Shown here in pieces: positions 35,797-47,900 of a stretch of 64,000 bases of DNA (position 1 is its first letter; every line of letters begins with the position of its first letter). The stretch comes from Atrichornis clamosus (lineage: Eukaryota; Chordata; Aves; Passeriformes; Menuridae). Below the pieces are notes generated by a model. That model did no database searches, was not told the origin of the DNA, and saw only the letters and a list, made by a program, of their open reading frames with translations. The position numbers and the translations under genes are program-made. The stretch is taken from positions 171,758 to 235,757 of the forward strand of contig WBMZ01012038.1 in NCBI GenBank assembly GCA_013400975.1, given 5' to 3'.

Positions 35797-35836
35797 AAAT
35801 CAGCTTACTGATTTTTTTATTTTAGTAAGCTGATTT
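35797..35836. other. Perfect 13-bp inverted repeat (hairpin)
   Basis: AAATCAGCTTACT at 35797-35809 is followed after 14 nt by its exact reverse complement AGTAAGCTGATTT at 35824-35836. The loop is T-rich. The first arm together with the next bases also pairs as AATCAG/CTGATT. The origin could be a small palindromic insertion or replication slippage with template switch. It is too short for a known miRNA precursor. Confidence 0.6.
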
Positions 35837-37088
35837 GTGTTTCATTCTTTTACCAGGTTCTGTAGTTGGCACAGGTATGGCTCAGTTTGGGAAACTTTCT
35901 GAAAGATTGCTTCCTGTCTGTTTCTCAGGATGTGCCTCTGCTCACGCTGCTGCTGAGGGCACGTTTCTGTACTCTCTTCTTGCACAGTGAGTAGATAAAA
36001 GTTAATACAGCTTCCCTCTGTGCAGCACCAGTACCTAGTTTTTATGGCCTCATTCTGTGAGTGCCAGAGGAGCGGTGTGCTAGCCAGGAGGCAACTGTCC
36101 ACCATGATAAAGCTTAAGCACGTCAGTCTGGGGAACAGATGGGGTGTTGACGGTGCTAGAGGGAAGGTAGAGGACTTTGAACACTCCCTCATCGTTCGTC
36201 CAGTTCAGATGTACAAGTAGAGGATAATGTACATGCTTTCATAAAGAAAAAGTCAAATCAAAAGCAAGGCTTTGTGCTTTTGCTTGCAGAAATTTTAAGT
36301 AATATTCAAAACCCTTAGCAAATTACTTTGAGCAAATAAATACACATCATAAGCGTATTTCAGTCTATGAATCCCACAGACAAAAGCTACTTTGAAACTA
36401 CTTCTCACACTGTGCTCCTAATGGTAACGTGGATTGTGTAACAATTATATTATGATGAAGAGACTTGAGGATGGAATGCCTTTTTAATCTGATGTTTTAC
36501 AAATAGTGTAATAACCCTTAAGAGGAATGGTTCTATGGATGTGTCTGCTAGCTTAGCAGGGAGCTGGATAGAAGGAAAAAGCATTTTACATGAATATATG
36601 TCAATTAATTAAATATTAGGAATACATAGCCTTAGCATATTTACTGAGAAAAATATGTATATTTTCTATAACACATGATTTAGAACATACAAAAGCCTTT
36701 GAAATTCTCGGTGTTTAGTGTATATATTTCATCACTTGTTAGATGTTTAAAGGATGTAATAAAGGTATGTACTAATACAAGACTGTGGAACTGGAGAACT
36801 GGAGTGGCAGGACAGCTCAAGCACATTGCAAATGTAAAGTCATGCTTTTTTCTGGAATCATGGTGGAGGCTTCTTTCACGTGTCTGAGCTACAAAGGTGG
36901 TCAAACTGGAGACAAATGGTCAGATTTGGTGGACTTCTCAGTGTAGGTTAATGCTGAGAGGTGCTGAGCAAAATGCAAAGGCTCAAAGACCTTAAACCCA
37001 AGGGCTGCAGCCAGTCTTTTGGGCTTTGATTAGATAAGATGAGCAAGCTATTGGAGACATAATGTTTGATGTTTCCAAAATATTATAA

Positions 37089-37093
37089 ATCAT
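37089..37093. repeat. Left copy of 5-bp target-site duplication (ATCAT)
   Basis: ATCAT here and again at 38239-38243 bracket the minus-strand LTR exactly. The 5-bp length is typical of ERVL-type integration. Confidence 0.7.
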
Positions 37094-37278
37094 TTTGGTG
37101 GTTTAACCTAGGCTAAATGCCAGGTGCCTACTAAAGCTGCTCTAACTCTTCCCTCCTCAACTGGACAAGAGAGGAAGAAAATAATTAAAAGCTTATTAGT
37201 CCAGATAAGGGCAGGGAGAGATCACTCACTGATTACCGTCATGGGCAAAATGGACTCAACTTAGGAAAATTAACTGAA

Positions 37279-37284
37279 TTTATT
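37279..37284 (-). terminator. LTR poly(A) signal (AATAAA)
   Basis: Plus-strand TTTATT reads AATAAA on the LTR strand, about 185 bp before the LTR's 3' end and well downstream of the TATA box. That is consistent with the R/U5 boundary region of the element. Use in vivo is not known. Confidence 0.45.
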
Positions 37285-37534
37285 ACCAATCAAATCAGAG
37301 TAGGCTAATAAGAAGTAAAACACATCTTAAAAGCAGCTTTCCTCTGCCCTCCTCCCACCTCCCTCCTTCCCAGGCTTACATTTATTCCCAATATTTTACT
37401 ACATCCCTTCCAGCAGCCCAGGAGGTGCGGATGTGTGCTACAGTCAGTTTTATCACACCTTATTTCTGCTGCTGCTTCCTCCTCAGGGAGAGAGGGGAGT
37501 TCTTCCTCTTCTCCAGCATGTGGCCCCTCCCACA

Positions 37535-37925
37535 GGAGGCAGACCTCCACAAACTTCTCCAACGTGGTCCTTCCCATGGGCTGCAGTTCTTCACAAATTG
37601 CTCCGGAGTGGGTCCCTTCCACAGGGTGCAGTCCTGCAGGGAAAAAGTGCTCCCACCCGAGTCTGCCACAGGGTCACAAGTCCTGCCAGCAAACCTGCTC
37701 CAGCTTGGGCTCCTCTCTGCATGGATCCACAGTTCCTTGCAGGAGTCTATTCCAGTGTGAGCTTTGCGTAGGGTCACAGCCTCCTTCTGGTATCCATCTG
37801 GCTCAGTGTGGGGTCCTCCGTGGACTGCAGGTGGACCTGTGCTCTGCCACGGCTCTCCACGTGCCGCAGGGTCACCGCTGCCTCACCGTGGTCTGCACCA
37901 CGGGCTGCAGGGGAATCTCTGCCGT
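37535..37925. repeat. Degenerate tandem modules inside the LTR
   Basis: The core pattern CTCCA-CGTGGGTCC, CCACGGGCTGCAG-like, then CTTCAC or CTGCCAGCAAACC recurs roughly every 45-50 bp, for example near 37556, 37600, 37690, 37755 and 37805. Units are too diverged for exact boundaries. Such modules are a known feature of this avian LTR type and probably vary in number between copies. Confidence 0.6.
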
Positions 37926-38051
37926 AGCACCAGCTGCACCTCCTCCCCTCCTCCTTGCCCTGCCTCGGTGTCTGCAGAGTTTTCCCTCTCACATATCGTC
38001 GCTCCTCTTTTCTCTGGCCCCAGATACTCCTGCACAATAATTTTCCCAATT

Positions 38052-38059
38052 CTTAAATA
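38052..38059 (-). promoter_or_regulatory. LTR TATA-type promoter element
   Basis: The minus strand reads TAACGTATTTAAGAA around here. TATTTAAG about 180 bp into the LTR is the best core promoter candidate. The sequence between the LTR start and this point would be U3. Confidence 0.45.
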
Positions 38060-38238
38060 CGTTATCACAGGTGTAGCTACCATTGTTGTTTGGCTTGCCC
38101 GTGGCCAGCAGTGGGTCCACCCTGGAGCTTTCTGGCTTTGGCTCTGCCAGACATGGAGGAAGCTTCTGGCAGCTTCTCACAGAATCTGCACCTGTAGCCC
38201 CCCCAGTTACCAAAACCTGGCCATTCAAACACAATACA

Positions 38239-38243
38239 ATCAT
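38239..38243. repeat. Right copy of 5-bp target-site duplication (ATCAT)
   Basis: Matches 37089-37093 and directly abuts the LTR's TG end on the minus strand. Confidence 0.7.
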
Positions 38244-41200
38244 ACACTGGGAATTTGTGAACTGAGGCACTGCACCGTGTGTGGGGGGATTCACTACATG
38301 CTACTTCTTGTATATTGAGTTATTTTCCTCAAGTGATAAGGAACACTGCTGCGCTTGAGGACTTGCTGGCTTCTAATTGTTCTAACTATTTTCAGCCCAC
38401 TTACAGAATTTTGCTTCTGCAGAGTCAAAAGCGTTCCTTATGCCTCATTGCAAATAGCTGCATAGTGATGCATTGTACAAATCTCAGTCCAAGTCCATAT
38501 ACGCTGATATGTACATAGCAGTGAATGTTGGCAATAGTCCACACCAAAGGGCGAAAAGAGGAAGAAAGGTTGTCAGTCAAAATGTTCATTCCCCACCAAG
38601 TATTAAAATAAACTGTTGATGATATTCTGTGCATTAAATTTAGTATTAATTCCAACATGACGGACATAATTTGGAAATTATTTTAATGTAGAAACTGTGC
38701 TGTGAGAAAAATCTAAATTATCACAAGTTGTTGTGAATCCACTCTGTTTCCTAAATCTTAATATTTAGATTACAGGATCTGCAGAATAGGATGTTGAAGT
38801 AATAACAGAATTAATTTATTAATGCCTTTTGTACCAGTGCTTCAAAGCACTTTGAAGCAACACACGAATGTTAAAAGGCTTTCACTACCTTGGACATATC
38901 AAAGTAAATATACAAACAAACCCACTGTTTTCAAACCATACCATAGTTACTCCAGAATCAACGATTGAGATAATGCATCATAAACATGAACAAAAGATAC
39001 ATCTCATCCTATTTATGTCAGGTCTATTCATCTGCCTGAGTATTAGAAACAAATTCAGAAGGCCTTGTCTTTATTCTTACTAACACTATAGTTGTGTGAA
39101 GAAAATTATCTTCTGAAATGTGTCCTGTTTGTGCAAAAATTTGGGGTGGGCAATCTTAGTATCAATTCAGTTTTTCTTCTGTCTGCTTGAATAACTGATA
39201 TCTATTCTTAGGCCCAAATAAAATGATATTAATCAGAGAGAATTTTGAAGATCCTGTGGGATTCATGCATGATTTTCCAATATATCAGCGTTTTCTGTAC
39301 AAAGACACAGGCTTACTTTTTATGAGAATTTTTCTTCATGCTGAGAATATTTCCTTGCACTTCTGTTTGGTAAAGAATGAAAACTCAGCAGAATGACTGA
39401 CGGCTTTCTTACTCAAAGGTAAAGTCAGTGCTCTCTATCCAAGACTTTTTATCCTGCTTCCCCAGGGAACATTGCATTTTCTCCAAGACAGTGATCTTTT
39501 GGCACTTGACCAAGTTTTCTAAGAATTCATTTCTTGTCAGAAGATCATAACATCCCTCCACAGAAAAGTTCTGCAGGCATGATGAGACTGTCAGTTGCAA
39601 GAGTCAACTTGCTAAAGCAAGCAACAGAAAAACAAGGCTATGAATTTCCTTCCCAGAGAATGCAACAATTCCTTTGCAGATTTCACCCCTTATTCTTTCA
39701 CCTCCCACCAAAAATATAAACATACAGAAAAGAAAATCTCTTCCCTGTTTTGTCTGCATACTCTCACTATTCACCCCAAATTTAGGGGAGGTTACCCAAC
39801 TCAAGCTATTAAAGATTAAGTAGTAGGTGGAGTATGCAATGCATTCCTGAATTGATTCAACAGCCCTTTACTGGGCTAGAACCTCATTCTTAAACCAAGG
39901 AGCTCCATTGTTTTCCTTGTACGCTGGCAAGAACTGCCAAGAGATTCCGTCTTTTGGGCAGGCATGTCCTTAACTATGACTAAAAAACTCCTTGGGTATA
40001 CTAACTGACTTGAATATTTAGGGGAAAAAAATTACTTCAATGGATAAATGATCAAGATCTGTATGTATTGAATGATGCAGATCTTGGATCCTGTGAAGAG
40101 AGGAATAGCTGTGTCTCTTAATCATGATTAGAAATATGCATTAGTTGAAAATATACATGAGGGAGGGCTTAACAAAGTGAAGATGGGTGCTATTTTCTCA
40201 GTATTGCAATAAATGGGAAACAACTACCTACGTCACACAGGAAAAATGAATGGATGTATTTGCAGAATGTCCATGTAAAATAAGCTGCATCTCTTTCTGT
40301 TCCAGATCAGTGCCTCCTGGGATGCCCACTCTGGCATGGGTGTCGGTGGAGCTTTATATCAGAGAATGTCAGTGACACCGCTCCTTGGCTGTATCCTGAC
40401 TCCATGCGCAGAACCACGTTTTTCCACATGGAAGTGCATGCTTTAACCACCTCAGGCTTTCTCCAGGTTTTGCTGGCTGAATTTCTCCAGACTTTTGCAG
40501 GCTGAAATATTGGCTGTCTCATTACTCAGGACAATTCTGCCTGTGTTTCCTGTCCTGTAATTCATCTTTGCTGTTTACTTGATTATCACTGTATTGCTGA
40601 CCAGTTTAATGCAGAGACAACTTGACCAAATTAACTCTTTTATTAAATAATTTATTAATAGACTCGGGAGACTGCTCAGATGACTCAAGTGAACTTTATT
40701 AGCATAGTGTGAATAATTCAACACTTTCTACAAAAAGAAAAGGCCGTAGGAAAGACAGAAAAAGGATGCTATCTTGCCAATTTTCCTAGCTAGACTTTCC
40801 TAGAGTCAAAGGGCACTGGTCTGCTGCCAAAGTTTGGCCCCATGAGCAGGCTTCCAGACTTAACTTTTCATAGGAGAGCATATTTCCAGATACAAAGCCT
40901 AATTTTTTTTCAAAATTATTAAGAAATCAAATAATATTGATATCCTGGGGAAGTTTCTTCTAGATGAGTAATAACTGGTTAAGACTAAACAACTTTAGGG
41001 GTTTCCAAAATACCAATCAAGTCAATATTATAACTAATTTCCCAGTCTGAACTGTAAATTAGCTTAACTTTAAACGTGTGACTAAACCTTAAGTAAAGTT
41101 TTGACTCTGAACACAGAACAGTGGGTGCATTGAGCAGGAGCCTCTTAAAGGAGCTTGATTATATATTAAATTTTGATTATAATCTTGACAAGATTATACA

Positions 41201-41824
41201 ATCATAACTCAGGAATGCTTTATATACTGTGTGACTGAGCACAAAGGACTTCTATGTTATAATGTGTTTTCACAACAAATAAAAGAAGCAAAGGAGACCT
41301 TTCAGGGATCTTCCCAGAGCAGAAGAAATTCTCTAATGGGGATACCTTCTATTCTTGGGGAGTTTTTCTTCTGCCTCTTTTCCTGAGAAACGTCTCTTCC
41401 AGATGCAATACGCTTGTTATCAACATAAGCTATTGCTTGTATGCTCTCATAGGAGAGAAAAAATACAAAGAGGAGGACAATGGCATACTATTATTTTTAA
41501 CTTTGTGGATATCCTAAGGAATTGCAGTATTTTGCAACCTGTGACAGGTTCGTGATTCTGCTAAAGCAGGTGGCACAGAACCCCTTTAGTCTCCCGTGGA
41601 CGTCACGGTTGTCTGTGGACAGGTGCCTGCTTTCTGGCTGTGGGAAACAATTCTGGTTCAAAGCCCCTGGAGCACAGATTCTCTGTGTTTTCATTGTACT
41701 ATCCCACACAAATAGGCCTACCATGCTGGTGGAATAAGTGTATTTTGGCAAAAAGGCAGAGAGAGTGGGGATCTGGTTGTCCAAGACATGAATCTGCCAG
41801 CTTTTAGATCACTTTTATGAAGAA

Positions 41825-41965
41825 TTGCTTTCTTTTCTACCTCAATTTTTCCCTCTTTAAACTGAGAATAAAATGTCATAACTACTCCCACTTACCTCTC
41901 CAGAGTAGTAAGGATTAATTAGCCCATGTTTGTACGCTGCTCTGAATGTATAATGAGCAAAATTG
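41825..41965 (+). repeat. MIR/CORE-SINE-like fossil, 3' part
   Basis: Follows the 3' half of the MIR consensus: CCTCAATTTTTCCCTCTTTA, AACTGAGAATAAAATG, CTTACCTCTCC, then GTAAGGATTAATTAGCCCATG and TTTGTACGCTGCTCTGAA, corresponding to the usual GAGGATTAA...GTAAAGCGCTTTGA. Highly diverged and lacking the tRNA-like head. Edges are approximate. Confidence 0.65.
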
Positions 41966-43100
41966 TTTTTTCTTACGGTTGAATCCTGTGATTTCTGCTT
42001 TTACAACTGCTAATTGCTGCTAAAAATATGCATAACTTATTACAGTTTGTTTCACCAATGAAAAGGTGACAAGCTGTTGTATTGGTAATAAGGTAACATA
42101 CACCTCTCTTTTTGCTACTCACTCATCTCTTTTCTTTGCTCCCTTGCCAAAGGCTCTTTCTGTGGTCCCTGGGAAAAGGCAAGCACACTGGCCTGATTCC
42201 CTTTGTCTTATGATCATTCTTTGCTAGGAAGGCCACAAGTTCACATTTTAAGAGAAATCCTCTGAGATTTGTGTGTGTGGTAATTTCTATAAAGCTGCTG
42301 GAAGAACATTTTTTTAATGACAATATCTGATTTTGTTTACAAGAGGCCAAACCAAATCCTATTGTAAATCTCATGGGGAAATGCTTTTAACTTTTATTCA
42401 GTTAATTCAAAATACTGAGGCAATAAAACCAGCTTGCTTAGATGTCCATTGTAAAAGCAGTGATTTATAGTGTCAGTTTCTCTAATGATAGCTTTATAGA
42501 ATTAAATTATTTACTCCTAGGATTACAAGAAAACTAAAACTAAATACAAAACCAATAATGCTTCTATATATGTTTCTTTGGAAAAGATGATCATTACTTT
42601 TTGTTCCTTCTTCATTGTTTCTCACTGCATAATAATTTTTAGTAATTGAAATATGTGCAAGTGATGTAAAATTTTAAGTTGCAACCCAGCTCTTTTGGGA
42701 AGAACATACAAAAACCTCAATTCCCTCTCATGTTTTTAGTATTTTTTTTCTTCAAAGCTTTCAAAAACAGTCTTGGAAAAAGTCTTCATTCATTCTTGCC
42801 AAGGTTATCTAGGCTGAAGACTCCTTCTTAAATCAGTGAAATCAGTATAATGCCTAGCACGTGAGGTACAAATCTCGATCACTAACCACTTCTGTTCAAA
42901 ATTCTACATTTTCAAATTACAATCTTATATGTCGTGAACATATGTATTTTCAGGACAAATTCAGCTAGAATATATCTTGCATACTGGGCTTATTATCTGG
43001 GGTGCAATCCTCAGCATCAATAAGAATGCAATTTTGTTCAGTGAGTGATTCCTGTAATCTGCACTACAGGATACACCCTCCATTAAGCACTGACAGGAGA

Positions 43101-43140
43101 TGGGGAAATCAGGGAAAATGTGGGGAAATCAGGGAATATG
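43101..43140. repeat. 20-bp tandem duplication
   Basis: TGGGGAAATCAGGGAAAATG at 43101-43120 is repeated at 43121-43140 with one change (A to T). The near-identity suggests a recent slippage event. Confidence 0.85.
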
Positions 43141-44745
43141 TCTCACTCCATCAAGGTCCATGTCAGTACCTCTATTACACATAGAAACCTACTGGTCTTA
43201 GGGAACTTACCTTATGAGCTGGCAAAGACAAGAATGGATAAAGTAGAAGAAAAAAATCTGGGGGCACTTGATGTTTCAAAAAGTCACAGAAGAAACCGGC
43301 AACAAAAGCTACGTGTCTTACTGCAAAGTTCTGCAGATGTTGGAAGAAGCTGTCTCAAGAATACAAAAAGCATAAAAAACAAGATTCAGAAAAGACAAAT
43401 AACATGCCTTTGGAGGAAAAGAAGATGTAATATGTGTGATATATATTTAAGGTAGATTCTTGGAATTGTGTATTGAGACATGCATAATTATATTACATGA
43501 AAATGTCCTTAAAAAGTATGAGACTGATTAGCAATTTAGGGGATTAGAAATCATATATTCATTATCTGCCAGCATCTGTTTGCAGATTCCAGATTTTTTT
43601 TTTGCTTTAGCACGTTGTTATTATTTGATCAGAATGTCACATCAGAAATTGATTACCGTTACAGGCGAGTTCAAAAATTCAGCCATCCACTCATGGAGTT
43701 AAGCATATCACGTGACTGGAAACTACTCACATACTGGGAATACTGAGAATGGAGAAGAAACAAATTACTGTCAAAAATATATTTTCAGAAACTCTTGGTT
43801 CAGCAGTTATATATAAAGAAGCCATCGTTAAAACACAGTGTTACTTGACAGCTATTAGGTAAATAAAGAAGAAACTATAAAATGAATATTATTTGTCATA
43901 GAAGACCAGGTTAGTTTTGACAACAGCTTAAAATTTGGTTTCAATTTCAAACAGACTACTATGAAAATGTTGATTGGTATGTTACTTCCCATACATTCTA
44001 CATATGAGACTCTGAAGGCACTGTCAGAAAGCAAGCAGGCAAACATTTAAAATTACAGCTTTGAGATACTGACTCTTTCCCCTGAGAAGCCCTTCATATA
44101 TGAAAAGGCTACAGAAATTTGGGAAGCAGGAGTTATCAGCTCATCTAATAATTCTCCAGTTCCTAAAAGATCTGTGATGAATTAGACATTAAATAACTCC
44201 ATCCAGGTCTAATGAAATTGGTCAAATATATAGAATTTTCAAAACTTAGAGTTTGTTATTCCTGGAAAGCTCCAAAAGAGCTAGGCAAAGAATGACAGAA
44301 TTACATTTCCTGCAGAAATGGAGGAAAACAGACAATGCAGTCCCAGACTTAAAAGGATATGGCATCTATGTTCCACCCTTACCTCAGCCAAAATTGGAAG
44401 ATAAGTCAAGTGGCACTACAGCTGAAAGATAAGGCACTTTAATTATTGAAAAAGGTCTAGAATTTTAAAATGAGGGTACTTGAAAATTTCTTTTTAAAAT
44501 TTTATTTAACTGCACTTAGTATATGCAAAGGAAAAAGAAAAAAACCCAAAATAAAAATGAAACAATCCAAGGCCGTGCAATGACTCCTCGATTTCTGTAT
44601 ATGGCTCATTGCAAAGTAACCCCTCAGGCACCTTTATCCTGTAGTGACTTAGACTGGTGAACTCAGTCCAGGGTGCAGTGGAGCTTTGCAGAAGATGAAA
44701 AGGCAAAGAGATAAGGCTGAGGAATGAAAATCCTTATGGTATCAT

Positions 44746-44925
44746 GGGCTGTAGCGATAACATTTCTGACTCGTGAGGGACCGGTGTCGATGTATTCTGG
44801 AGGCTGGGGGAACATTCCCATCAGGGAAAGATCACCTTGGAGTTGCCTGGCTTAGCCTCTGCCATTGACCACCATTGGAAACACAGTATCGGGCTGGAGA
44901 GGTCTTTGATTATGGACATCCTGTG
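44746..44925 (+). repeat. Probable ancient CR1/L3 3' end
   Basis: The segment GCCATTGACCACCATTGGAA (near 44860), followed by ACACAGTATCGGGCTGGAG and AGGTCTTTGATT, follows the order of the 3' end of old amniote CR1/L3 copies (GGAAACAGGATACTGGGCTAG, then GACCTTTGGTCTGA). The preceding GC-richer text with several CpGs would be its 3' UTR. Diverged, so the family call is tentative. Confidence 0.5.
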
Positions 44926-47900
44926 GTCTTGAGGATGTAATTTAGTACAGAATGAGCACTCTTTGTAAATATGAACTGTTCATAGACGGCCGGCTGCCTA
45001 CATAAAAAGAGGAAATGCTCTTTGAAATCTTTGACAGCCTTGCTCTCCAGTAGTGAAATAGTGTTTGCTAGGCCACCAGGCAAACAAGTAAAAGTAATTT
45101 CCAGTAAACTCAGTGAGTAACATAAATGAACTAGGTTGTTATGCAGGAAACACATAGTAAAAGAACTCTGGCTTTTCTTCTACAATGTAGAAAATCTGGG
45201 GGCTTTGTCAGAAAGGAATGAAAGAAAATCCACACGTCTACCTGGGAAAAGAACAGTTATATTTCCTAGAAAAGGAAATCCTTTGTTAGCAAAAATCCAT
45301 CTGTTACTATAAAACATTGGATCCACAGAAAAATTACCATTTCTTATGTAAAACTAGATTGATTTTAAATGAAGTCTCTATATGTTTCTGAAGACATAAC
45401 TAAAGAATCCTTTTTATCCTTAAAGGGTGTCGTTATTTTTAGTGAAGAAAAATACTTAGAATTTTAGGCAGTTGTAAGAACGCCTTTTGTTGGAGGAGAG
45501 AAGGAAACTGTGATACATAATTTAAGTAATCTAAACTGGTGGATATTGCACAAATCATCACACACTTCTTTACAATATAAATCCTATGTAAAACAAACTA
45601 ATACATGAAAGATTGAAAAAAAGATTGACATTCATTCCAAGTAAATGATCCAAAACAATGTTTCACAGAAAATTGAAAAAAAAAATCAGTCAAATAGTAC
45701 TCAGTATAATTTTCATTAAATTGGAGAGATAATCAAGTTTACCATGCTTGGAGTTAATAATAACCAATATGAGGAGTTTTTATTGTACTTAGTGATGGTT
45801 ATACAAGAAAAAAATGACACTGATAAAGAAATAATTGAAGAAATTAGTTTCCTGACATTGACAGGAAAGAATTACTTCCAATAAAGTAAAACATGCAATC
45901 AATCAACTTAAGCAAGGACATTCTCCTAGGAAAGATGGAAAGACTACATCAGGAGTTACACTATAGTAAATGACCTAGAGCAAAATGCAGGTCACAGGAT
46001 AAATATTGGATCAAACTTCATGAAAGCTCAGCATCTATTGGTGAAGAAGCAATGGTTCAACAGAACAAATTGCCACTGCTTAGGACATGCCATTCAGGTC
46101 TTGCAAATGGCAGGATGGAGCATGGGTGGAGGAACCATGTCATCCTAAAAGTTCTGTTTAAAAAGAAATCACACCTGAGTGTATAAATGTAAGTCTTCAG
46201 TAGTGATTTTACAGGGAGATTTTATAGCAGTTGGAGATCAGGCTGACTAGCTTCAAGTTAATTTTCTTTTAGCAGGGAGGGATACATAGATTGATGCAAT
46301 CTTTCTTTTTTTATTATTGTCTTGAAGTTATTTTATCCCATCATAAAAAAGGGCTAAATTAAAGTGAAATAAGGAATGTTTGCAGCTTGGCACCAAAAAA
46401 AATTAACAGCCAAAACACTTATGCAGTTTTAAGTTCTTCTGTTAAATCCTAAGTCTACTGTTTGGGATTTTATTTAAGAACAAGCAGGTTGAAGGTTCTC
46501 CCCTTAAAGAAGTGAGGTTATCTTAGACAATAATTTATAGAAAAGATGGACAGTAACAGTCCACATTGGGGATGCAGTAGTTGCAACATTCACCTGGTCT
46601 CTGACATTCCTACAAGGTAAAAGCACCCAGAGCAAACAAAAGCTTACAACGTTTCCTTGGTGGGTGCAGAAAAGCCCTGGCCCCTGTTGTGAGAACAGCA
46701 GCCCTCCTGCACTTAACACACTGCCCTGGCTCTTACCTTCGGGTTTCTAGCACCACTAGGGAGTCAACAGGACTGAGGAGATTCATGTATTTATACATGT
46801 GTTTCCATCTATATTTATTAGATAACACGGAAAAATAAACTGGCATTAATTTCAGACAGTCCTTACTGAAAGAGGAATAATTAAAAAGTACCAGCATCTT
46901 CATGGGCTGTTACTTCAAAGCAACTGTTGTCCATCAAAATTCCCTACTGCACCCTAACTTGCATTTTTTGCTGGTCTCCTTGTAGCCCATTTGGGAGTTT
47001 GGGTCACTGGCTGATTAGCTCACTATTCTGTGCAGGAGGGTATTGTGCAAACTGTGATTTTTTTTACCCTCTAACACAAATGTTCTTCTATGTTTGTCCT
47101 GTTTAGGCAATATGCAGTGGCAATTGCTGTTATACAGTCACATTCTTCTGCTTGCCAGTGAAGGCTGTAAAGCTAAAAATTCATATAATGTGAAATGTTT
47201 TGGGGTCAGAGGGATTTGAGATAATAATAGTTCAGAGAGAGTGAGGAAGGTAATGATAGTGAAATTACTTACCCAGATTTTGCATTCTAGCCACATTAAA
47301 CTTTTCTCCCTTTCATGGTTCTCCCCAGAACATTTACACAAGAGGAGTAGGACAGTGAGACAGAAACGAAAGAAATGGTTCACATGGAAGTGGTTCACAG
47401 AAAGTGACAAAATGGCAAAAGCACTGAGAGAAAAAAAATTTGTACAATGAAGGAGATCGTAACACACAGTTGACAGAAGGATAACTGTATCTGCATGTGA
47501 GATAGGCAACATAGTTAAGTATTGTAAGTATTTTAGTACAATTATATATTTTTCATATATTTGTTGTTAATCTAAGTTTGAATATGTAAACACATGTAAA
47601 TGCATTGTTATGTATGCTGAATATAGTTGCTGACTGAGTCAGAAAGCTCTCTTATAGTGTAGGACTTGAAGGAATTTTAGTCCAGATAAAGAACAAAGGT
47701 AATCATAACAACGGTAGTCATAGAACTAAAAGATATTTTATTGGATTGAGGTTTTGTTAATATTGACTGGACCATTTTAAGGTTTCTATTAAAAGCTGAA
47801 GATTTTCATTTAATAAGTCTGGTAAGACATACCAGAATAGTAAGAAATTTAAAAGCAAGGGTTCTTCTGTCTCTGCTTTTAAATTTGTTACAAGCAAAGC

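Larger units (their letters stand above)
32667..37088. other. Unique non-coding sequence, no supported gene
   Basis: About 4.4 kb. It contains a long polypyrimidine tract at 33748-33830, a SINE fossil at 35515-35625 and a hairpin at 35797-35836, all listed separately. Overlapping plus-strand open frames at 34288-35077 (106 and 110 codons) are not recognised and share no codon-level signs of coding. Confidence 0.45.
37094..38238 (-). mobile_element. Solo LTR of an avian endogenous retrovirus, minus strand
   Basis: A 1,145-bp GC-rich block that I recognise as a widespread avian LTR type. On the minus strand it begins TGTATTGTGTTTG (at 38238), carries a TATA-type TATTTAAG at 38052-38059 and an AATAAA at 37279-37284, and ends GGTTAAACCACC near 37098. 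The middle (about 37535-37925) is made of degenerate repeats of about 45-50 bp. Flanking ATCAT duplications show one integration event, and no gag, pol or env is present, so it is a solo LTR. The last bases at the 3' end are decayed (ACA expected, AAA seen). Long open frames on both strands here, up to 201 codons, come from the GC-rich, stop-poor text and are not genes. Confidence 0.9.
38244..44745. other. Unique non-coding sequence, no supported gene
   Basis: About 6.5 kb. A MIR-like fossil (41825-41965) and a 20-bp tandem duplication (43101-43140) are listed separately. A less AT-rich patch at 40290-40530, preceded by CTCTTTCTGTTCCAG (acceptor-like, AG at 40304-40305), has a 71-codon minus-strand open frame and no recognised homology. 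A CRE-like GACGTCAC occurs near 41600. Confidence 0.45.

Noticed and set aside
37435..38318. Overlapping plus-strand open frames of 184 and 201 codons, plus several minus-strand ones
   Set aside because: All fall inside a GC-rich, stop-poor solo LTR with repeat modules; frames overlap on both strands and no domain is seen.
43120..43455. 111-codon basic plus-strand open frame
   Set aside because: Begins inside a 20-bp tandem duplication, has no recognised motif and no codon-use evidence of coding.
47138..47512. 124-codon hydrophobic minus-strand open frame, membrane-protein-like
   Set aside because: Hydrophobicity follows from T-rich codons in AT-rich DNA; a plus-strand frame overlaps it and there is no family match.
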